A stretch of DNA of 64,000 nt from Amoebophrya sp. A120 (Eukaryota > Sar > Dinophyceae > Syndiniales > Amoebophryaceae), in NCBI GenBank assembly GCA_905178155.1, contig CAJINV010000004.1:156969-220968 (forward strand). Reading direction: 5' to 3'. This document shows positions 56,711 through 64,000 of this stretch, one piece after another. How positions within the stretch are numbered: position 1 is the stretch's first letter; every line of letters begins with the position of its first letter. The translations under genes and the position numbers were made by a program. The notes beneath the pieces were generated by a model. The model saw nothing but the letters and a program-made list of their open reading frames with translations, was not told where the DNA came from and did no database searches.

Positions 56711-58940
56711 AACAAACACAAAGCCAACTATCTGGCAGGAAGATAAAAGCGCAGCTTCTACAGTTGCGAATACAAGAATCCAGGCCATGGCTACTTCTGC
56801 AAACCAACTACGTAGTGTTGGTAGGACATTTTCAGGCGCGAGGTGGAAGTATCTCCCGGATCAGGGAAAAAAGGTACATAATACAAAGATGTCCATTTTT
56901 GTGTCTGCGACGCCGTGAGAGTTGTTGTAATGTCACAAGAACTCTGCGATGAGTGTTTACATATAGTCATAGACGACCTGTTGTATAGAAGATATGGAAG
57001 CGGGACCGCCACGATCGAAATCGACAAAGTTGGAAAAATGCGCGATGCACAAAATCGGCATCAGTTGGATGAAGCCCAAGCAATCTCTTTCTCTAAGCTA
57101 GCTGCGCATGAAAATAAACTTCCCGAGCGCCGTTTTTTATGATCCAGTTCTTTGTCATGCTGTTTGGGCAAAAATGAAAAAAACGCTCTCTGTCGTGCTA
57201 CTATAGCAACTTCTCTATCTAGTACTCCACGATTTCCAAACAGGCTTGCAATCGCCTTCACTCGCGTGCCCTCCGATCCAGGTGGTTTGATGTGCAGTGC
57301 TGCATGTCACTCGTCATAGATTATTTCGACTTTGTCGATTTCGATCCTGTAAAACCCTGGCACTTTGCTACTGCAATGAAAAATCGCAGCCAGGCAGCAT
57401 GGCGAGTGCGAGTTTTTCAGCTCCACCTACATACGCGTTGCGCATGATTCCACCGCATGTGTTGCAATAACCTTTTTTCTTTGCACGATGGCTAGAACAT
57501 CAAAGAGGCAAGTTTGGTGGGGTACTAGGTCCCCCTGTTCGTTCTGCGACTTTGCAGGACTGATTTTTTATTTGCAGGAGCGGGACTGCATATCCATTTG
57601 AAACTGCAAAGATGTCTCTCTGGGTCTGAAAGGATTATGCGCACTCGCGACGCGCATTTCGCAACACGCGCAAATCTATGACTATGCACATGCAGCAATA
57701 TTAAATGTTGCCCATCTCCGGACACCACAACTGGGAATTTGTCGTTCGGATTAGGCATTGCTGAACCTGCTCGAAACCTGTGACCCTATGCCAGACTTTC
57801 TGTGTCATCCAAAAGGAGCACGGCAAAATCTGCATTCTTGACCGACCCAGACAAAACACCAGACAAGTTTGCACTGCATAGGCCACTTCAGGGCAGAAGT
57901 TTGGCGACGCCCGTCTCCAGAGTTCAGCTAGACAGACTACGCCCAGCAGTTGCTTCGCGCTGCACGGTTTATCTGCTGCCCTCTGCTGCATCATCAAGCG
58001 GGGAGAGGGTAAAAAAAAGCAGTTTTTCTGCTCCGCGCAGTCTGACTCTGAAAAAAGATAGTGGCGCTTTCGGCTGGGGCCGATGATGTGATGCGTTTGA
58101 TAGCGCAAATTTTGTTTTTGGCAGCCTCCTGTCGGCCGCTCCGGCTTTTTGGAAATTGGAAAAAAGTGCTATTTTTCACAGCCTGCAAGCGGCCGACAAA
58201 ATATAACGATTTCGTGTAGTATGACCCGGAAACTGCTTCGAAAATGAAAAAAGAAAACGAAAAGCGTTGCACTTTTCGCAGCGTGGAAGCGGCCGACAGA
58301 AGGTAGGAGTTCATTTGTCCGGGGCGCAAAAGCTGCAACTGCTCGAAAGTTGGGTCTTTTTTTTGAAAAAGCAGAAATCACTTAAAAATTGCCGCTACAA
58401 AGAGGCTTTCAAATTTGACCGGAGGCGGAGGTGTGTCACACGGGCAGCACGGTTTTCTTCCTGTAAAGGGGCCACAACTGCGACCTTCTCCCCGCTTGGA
58501 AGTGCTCGACTTTGGCGGCCCAAGGGGGCTGCCAGAAATGAGGAAAATTGCGCACCACTAAACTTTTTGGAATTTGTGTATTTTTCTGGGCCCGCGAGCC
58601 CTCGTGCATAACGTTCTGCGGGACGGAGCGCTGCTCGGGAAAAAGCGCAGCCTTTTGCGCGCCCTTGCTTTCTGGTTCGAATATTAGGGCGCGACCCGAA
58701 GCGGGCTGCAGTGTTGGACCGCGGCCCTGCGACACCAACAGGTCTACAAGTAGACAGACCGCGACCAGCTGCCTTCTGCTGCATCGTAACAAGGCGCTCT
58801 ATTTCAATTGGCGATCGATCCTTGCATCAGGTGAGCAGGCCGTGACTCGTGTTGCTTCGCTTGTGTTTCTTTCCGTGTATTTCTATTTCACATTCTTCAC
58901 TGGAGCCGTTAATTTTTGTTCTCGCGTACAAACGAAACCG
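56711..58940. other. No supported gene; introner remnants and GC-rich DNA
   Basis: D-like element about 56993-57350 (right end broken) and A-like element about 57591-57880 (TATCCATTTGAAACTGCAAAG...GCACTGCATA), both without TSD. 58000-58800 has repeated GCGGCCGACA(A/G)A words at about 58131, 58191 and 58291. Confidence 0.4.
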
Positions 58941-58949
58941 ATTTCAATT

Positions 58950-59465
58950 CCCGATGGCCGAGGAGCTCCTGGCCATCGCTTTTGCGTGCCTCGGCCGGAG
59001 AGTGATGTTTTGCCCGAACGAAAGGCGATGGCCAAAAGTGATGGCCAAGGAGCTCGCGGCCACTACTCTTGCCCGAACCGATCGGAAAGTGATGGCCGAG
59101 GAGCTTTTGCCAACCACTTTTGCCCGACCGGAAATAACTGATGGCCGCCGAAAGTGGTGGCCAAGGAGCTCCTGGCCATCACTTTGCTTGGTTGGTTGCC
59201 CGTCGGCCCGTCCGAGCGAAAAGCGATGGCCGGGGAGCCATTGGCCATCAATCACTTTTGCCCGAGCAGAGTGATGGCCAAGGGGCTCTTGGCCATCACT
59301 TTCGCCCGACGGACCGGAAACACTTTTGCCCGGGCGAAAAGCGGACCGGAAACATTTTTGCTCGACCGGGAAGCCGGCCGGAAAGTGATAGTCAAGCAGG
59401 ATCTTTTGGCCATCACTTTTGCCTAACCCGACCGGAGAGTGATGGCCCAGGAGTTCGCGGCAGGG
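58950..59465. repeat. GATGGCC(A/G)AGGAGCTC palindromic array
   Basis: About nine irregular units of 30-60 bp. The core GATGGCC...GGAGCTCC...GGCCATC is itself palindromic; spacers carry CTTTTGCCCGACCGGAAA. Confidence 0.9.
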
Positions 59466-59507
59466 TTTTTGGTCCCCGCGATGCCATGAAATGCGTGGCA
59501 TCTCTGT

Positions 59508-59552
59508 GCGCCATACCATGCGGAGTAATATTCTGCGCGATGGTATGGCGAA
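59508..59552. repeat. CCATACCATGC hairpin
   Basis: CGCCATACCATGCGGAG faces CGCGATGGTATGGCG. The same word recurs at 48.69 kb and 62.35 kb. Confidence 0.75.
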
Positions 59553-60071
59553 CAGGAAAAATGGAAAGGCCCAATCTGTTACACATTGCCTCGAGACGGA
59601 ACCTTCTAAGCACATTTGTTTAGAATTATTTTTCTAAGCGCCTCCTATACATTATAGCAAAGGGGGAGGCAAAACTCGCTTCACTATTATTATAATTTTT
59701 TCACATTCTTGACTGGAGCCCCTAACTTTTGTTCTCGCGTACAAACGAAACCGATTTCAATTCCCGGTGGAAAGTCTCGCACTCCAAGTTCCGAAGTCTA
59801 ATATGCCTGACACAGTAAAAACTGGAGCAAAAAATTCTGGAAATAATTCGTGCAAAGACAAAGAGGTTTCTTTTATCGTAATCCAGATCCACGATTGGCT
59901 TTGCGTTTCTTGCGTCTCTGCTCCCCAGGTTTTCCCCAAATGAGTAAAATTCTCGTATTCAAGAACAGTGAGTAAGGTTGCAACTACAGCTGAGTGACTC
60001 TTGTAACATCACCTGAGGGAGGTGCATTTCTATTTGATGCGTCGCTGCCTATCTGGTGGGCTGCAAGGAAG
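59553..60071. other. Upstream region of S2
   Basis: AT-richer. GTTCTCGCGTACAAACGAAA within TTTTTCACATTCTTGACTGG-like context is repeated from 58890-58960 to 59700-59765, about 70 bp in all. Confidence 0.5.
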
Positions 60072-61402
60072 ATGGCCGCCACCATGCCCGCCCGGCATCC
60101 GCTTCTACTCGTCTTTTTTGCTACTGCAGCCGAAGTACTACCGCGGCCGGCTGTTGGAATGGGGTCCTACAGCTTTACGCATTGCAAATGTTTTTGTTCT
60201 GTCTGCGTCTGGGTGTGAAGCATTGCACGACTTGTCATGTACGTTTATGAATATGATTATTTTATGTCTGTGATAGTGATTTTGATGTGTGCCCTAGAAG
60301 CACCACAGACTCGCTGATTGCTTCTTGATGCCAATCCCGCATGAGGAATACCACTTCCGAGGAAGAAGAAAACTGAACACCTCTACTGGATTTTTTTAGA
60401 ATCCAAAACCAGCATAACAAGTTACACCCTTTCAGACCGAGACCTATTTGCAACGCATAGTCTTTCCCGAGGTCGAAATCACGATAATATGGAAGCGTCA
60501 GAATCGAAATGCTAAAATTGAAAATAAAAATAGACGTCGGTGAGTTCGTAGCTACTATGGCACTCTTCGCGTTGATGTGCATGGTGCAAAGGCATGATCT
60601 AGTGCAATTTCATTGGTTACTAGATAGTTAGCTCGCTCAAACGTGCGCTCGCGGACGATGCGTGCGGGCGTGTTTTATAAATATGATTCAAATACCTGCT
60701 CAGTTTGCGACGCGCGTTCTCTATAAAACGCCCTGCCACCTCCACTAGGGGGCGGCATGGTCTGTTTTCATGCAAATTTCTTGCATGCAAATTCAAAAAA
60801 GATTTTACAACTTCGAGAATTTCGATCCTGCCAGCCCCATTCGAAGAGAGCGGCCCGTATTACAAAAGAGAATCTGGCTATCACAGGAAAAAAGTGTACA
60901 GGAGTTACACATTTGCTATAATTTCAGCATCACAATGAAGTCAAAGTTGCAGCTCTGCATGCCAAAGAAAACTTGTAATGCGTAGACTACAACAAGGGAA
61001 AACACGCATGAAATGAGGCTGGCGAGCATTTCCTGCATGACAGAGGTTGTCTGTCTTGTTTGTCTTGCATCAGAGTGTCGTGTAACTGTAAAACATTTTT
61101 CATACGATACTGGCCAGTCGGACACGTTCGTGGACGGCAACCAGCTGAACCGAACCTGCACGAAGCTCATTCATGTACGCAATGCAAAAGTGTTGAAAGC
61201 AAAGTATCGCAATTGCATCATAAATTTCCTTAGCGTGACAGATGGAATTTGTAGTGCTGTTTTGGGTCAGGTGGAAGGCGATTTGTTTTTTATGCATATC
61301 TGCAATTACTAGCACGAGTGCGATAGAAGTACTTTTGCAATGCATATCATGCTGCTCCGAACCATTGGTATGCGGACTCCGACCCTCCCGCGGCCCCGGG
61401 TC
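60072..61402 (+). CDS. S2: small secreted protein, paralogue of S1 (3' end not found)
   Basis: Exons 60072-60175, 60465-60487, 60847-60878, 61115-61175 and 61352-61402 read as one frame. A signal peptide follows the first ATG (MPARHPLLLVFFATAAEV). The mature part has ITIKSGPYY, RTCTKLIHAAPNHW and DPPAAPG, aligned with S1 ITKGSGQYY, LNCTKLFNAAPNHW and DPAVGYP. The ATG at 60084 sits in GCCGCCACC, so either of two near ATGs may start translation. The gene enters a family A end at 61403 whose partner was not found, so the C-terminus is missing. Function unknown; secretion inferred. Confidence 0.6.
60176..60459. mobile_element. Introner, family A
   Basis: 284 bp, TACGCATTGC...GCAACGCATA; flanks AGCTT/GTCTT; frame kept. 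Confidence 0.7.
60488..60841. mobile_element. Introner, family D (diverged)
   Basis: 354 bp, TATGGAAGCGTCAGAATCG...CCTGCCAGCCCCATT; flanks GATAA/CGAAG; frame kept. Confidence 0.6.
60879..61109. mobile_element. Introner, family G
   Basis: 231 bp, TATCACAGGAAAAAAGTG...TTCATACGATA; TSD CTGGC exact. Confidence 0.9.
61176..61346. mobile_element. Introner, family B
   Basis: 171 bp, TACGCAATGCAAAAG...CTTTTGCAATGCATA; TSD TCATG exact. It sits inside the CTKL..AAPNHW motif that is uninterrupted in S1. Confidence 0.87.
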
Positions 61403-64000
61403 TATGACTTGCAAATATGTCTGGGCCAGGACGAAAGGCAAGCGAATTCTGCATAGTGTCCATGTAGAACATGCGTGCACTCCGCGTCCGCCAGAGGGGG
61501 ATGGGAAAACGAACAAGGGGAGGAACTGTAGGGGCCACAGAATTTATAACGCATTGAAGCACAAAACAAGCGTCGAGAAGCGGACGGCGCAACGAAAAGG
61601 CGCGAAATTGTACTGCCGGGCCACATTCACAGGAGGCAGGGACCGGCAGGGTCGCTGCGCCAACCCGCCATGGGCTGGGTGCTCTTTTCGGGCTCTTTGA
61701 GGCCAATTGTCACTCCTGCTACGGCGAAGAAGTGGCGCAAAGAAGGCAATGTGTGTTTTCCCAAGAGGAGGCGATCGCGGCCGAACAGCCAAGCCCGACG
61801 CTGTCGGCGCGATTACACATCACAGCAGTTCCAACCTTCAGGCCCATACTTTTCCCTTCTTCGTCTTTCCGGGCGTTAAAAGTGGAACCAGAGGCCGCAA
61901 ATCCATCGCGGGCGTCTGAGTAAATCCATCCGAACCACATCAGGGGCCTCCGACTTCGGAGCGGCCTGCTGGCTCTCGCGCGGCGTGGCCCGTGAATGTT
62001 TCAAAGCAGGGACCGCTACTGGGCCGATTGTCTTCGCCCAGATTGCTGCTTCCATGTCCCCGCGCCACCTGGCTGCGACATACGGCAAGAGGGATGGGTC
62101 TGCGGCGTTGTGTTTTCAAATGAGGGCTGGCTGGGGAGGGATGGTCGGAGAGGGTTGGTCGGAGAGGGTTGGTTGGAGAGGGTTGGCAGATATTTTTTTT
62201 TCAAGCTTTTGGCAGTATTCAAACGACGTCAGAATCACGCACGTGATTTGTGTACAGTAGATTTAATCTGCATGGTATGGTCAATTGGATGCTGCTCCTA
62301 TACGCCACTTTCTAAAAGAAAAACGGCGTACAGGAGCATGCTTCGCTTCACCATACCATGCGGGAAAAATCTACTGTACAGAAACAAGTCGCGTGTTTTC
62401 GGCGGTCTGAAAGCTAGAAGTCGAGCCCTGCAAAAAATTTTTGCAGACCTCGCGAGCATTTTTTTCGCAAGAAAATGTCGCGGCTTTTTCCCGCTGGCAA
62501 CGATCTGCGTGTCGGAGATCTCGCCGCGCGGGTTGTGAAGCTGATCAGCCCAAGGGAGAAACTGCCTCCGTGCGTGAACGCTACAAAAGGCCAAAACTAG
62601 CCAGCGCATCGAGTTGGAAACTAGGTCTGCCAGCTTGCCCAAATGCATTAGCGGCTGCTTTCAAAAAGTCGAGAACCAAATCAAACACAGCCGCCCACTG
62701 ACTAGTCTCTCACCCAAAACAAAACTGCCTAATTTCGTCAATCGGCCGGGCAGGCTCATTGTTGTATCCTCCTCGGTGTATCTCCTGTCGCATGTCCCCG
62801 CCCAGAAATGCGCGCAATGCGGCGCAGGGTCGGCACAGTTAGACGCCCCTGTCCCGAAATTTAATAGCGATGCATGTTGTGCCGCGGTCGTTATGAGTCG
62901 AGGGAGGGGGCGACAGGCGAAGGCTTTCCGGGAAGAATGTTAAAGACGCTAGCTGGTTAGAGAAAGCTACTGCAGCGCCGTGAGTCCGGATCTCACTAGC
63001 AATACCATGCCGGGTAGATGTATTCAGTCGGCAGCACCCGAGAAAGCTGCAGCCTTTTTTTTTTCGAAGCCGCGTTTCTTTTCAATTTTGCATGACAAAC
63101 AATGGCGATTTGTACGAGTGCAGGAAATTTACTATGGATACCTTCTACGGCGAGGAAGTGGCGCAAAGAAGGCAGGGCACAATGCGAAAGGGAGCGCCAG
63201 TAGAAGCACGCAAGGGGTGGCCGGGGCCTGTGGGGTCATTCAAACAAAGAAAGCAACGGCCCCGCCCGGCTAGCCACACTCCAGCTTGGCCACAGCCACC
63301 CGAGGGCACAAGGAGGGGAAGGCGCCGTGGGTGGCGACGTGCCACGCAGAGGAAGTAAGGCCCCGGGGGAAAATGCGAACCCCCCCGGGCCTTGCAGACC
63401 AGACCTTGTCGGAAGGCAGCGACCACAGAAGATGGGACAAATTTCAAAGATATGGCTTTTCCCGGCCCCGCCAACCGGGAGAGAAGGGGCGGGGGCAAAT
63501 TAGAAGGGCGCCAAGCCTGCCACCTCCGGCGCGCTGCTTCCGTGCGCCCGGCCCCCTCGCCGGCTACTAGTAAGGTGCCACGCTCGGCGAACTAGCCCCG
63601 CGCGGTCTTTTTTGCTAGCAACATGAGCGCCGCGCGGGCTTCTGTGGCTAAGTACGCTAGTCGCGGCCGTTGCCATCGTTGGGCGCTTTTTGCTAGTCGT
63701 TGCCACCAATGGCAAACACACCTCAGATTCTGTTTTTGGTTAGTCCCGTCGGTAGCCACTTTGTGCGCCCGCTGTCTACTCATAGTCAAGATCTTCAACC
63801 TCAAGCCCACTCGCTGACTAGTTCAGCCCTACTGCGCTCCGATCCCATTTTCTCAACTTTTTCACCCCCATCGCTGCCCAGTACCAGGCCGGCTGCCTGT
63901 GTCCGCAAAAACTGATTAGTCACTTTTTTTGACTTGTAAAGAAGGCGAGCGGTTCTGCATAGTTCACGACACATCAAAAATCTGTGTTGAGCCCGAAAAG
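61403..64000. other. Family A left end followed by GC-rich DNA to the window edge
   Basis: TATGACTTGCAAATATGTCTG at 61403 is an A-type end; no partner was found, so this may be a composite introner longer than 2.5 kb. Inside, CTACGGCGA(A/G)GAAGTGGCGC recurs at 61719 and 63145. Long overlapping frames look compositional. Confidence 0.45.
62250..62380. repeat. Long imperfect inverted repeat
   Basis: Arms of about 60 bp: TGTACAGTAGATTTAATCTG...CCTATACGCC on the left, GGCGTACAGGAGCATGC...AAATCTACTGTACA on the right. The CCATACCATGC word is in the right arm. Confidence 0.85.

Noticed and set aside
1-64000. tRNA, rRNA or snRNA genes
   Set aside because: Scanned by eye for GTTCRANNC boxes and conserved rRNA or U6 words; nothing convincing, though small RNAs could be missed without a search.

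Overview
Organism. The window looks like nuclear DNA of a small eukaryote, most probably a syndinian dinoflagellate parasite of the Amoebophrya type. I infer this because coding sequence is cut every 50-300 bp by hundreds-of-bp elements with inverted ends and 5-bp target-site duplications (TSDs). These are introners (transposon-derived introns), which I know from memory as a trademark of Amoebophrya genomes; I could not check this against any database. No rRNA, tRNA, CRISPR or bacterial operon structure was seen.

Method. About 83 introners were delimited by eye in seven families, named here by their ends: A (TATCAAATGCAAAAATGTC, or TATGCATTGC and similar), B (GCAAAAGTATCGTACTCGTA), C (TATCCTGTGTAAAAACG), D (TATGGAAGCGTCAGGATT), E (TATCAAAAGGAAAAATCCCC), F (TATGAGAGTGCACAACTCCC) and G (TATCACAGGAAAAAAGTG). 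Each has inverted-repeat ends (TAT...ATA). Forty-six have an exact 5-bp TSD, and most of the rest differ by one or two bases. Removing each element plus one TSD copy restores long open reading frames across up to 29 kb, which is the main evidence for the gene models. A few ordinary GT-AG introns of 40-475 nt coexist with them.

Layout. (1) 0.4-10.4 kb, + strand: one gene for a large His/Gln/Asn/Gly/Ser-rich protein with an unrecognised globular C-terminal part. (2) 10.4-18.1 kb: mostly gene-poor, with a 140-bp tandem duplication, other short repeats and one small basic ORF. (3) 18.1-20.5 kb: a short unresolved coding piece, GC-rich DNA and GAGAGG/CCTCTC arrays. (4) 20.5-23.1 kb: S1, a small secreted protein. 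(5) 23.1-25.2 kb: GC-rich DNA without a convincing gene. (6) 25.3-54.5 kb: a giant gene reconstructed as about 1,308 residues with several PAN/Apple-like cysteine modules, about 13% coding and with about 50 introners. (7) 55.6-56.7 kb: a small gene fragment. (8) 56.7-60 kb: repeats and GC-rich DNA. (9) 60.07-61.4 kb: S2, a paralogue of S1, running into an introner whose other end was not found. (10) 61.4-64 kb: GC-rich DNA with hairpins.

How it fits together. S1, S2 and the PAN-like protein are probably secreted or surface proteins (inference). The most notable feature is the introner system. Elements act in either orientation, nest, abut at 1-bp spacing, and in about ten cases carry 0.7-2 kb of unrelated cargo between otherwise normal ends with a normal TSD.
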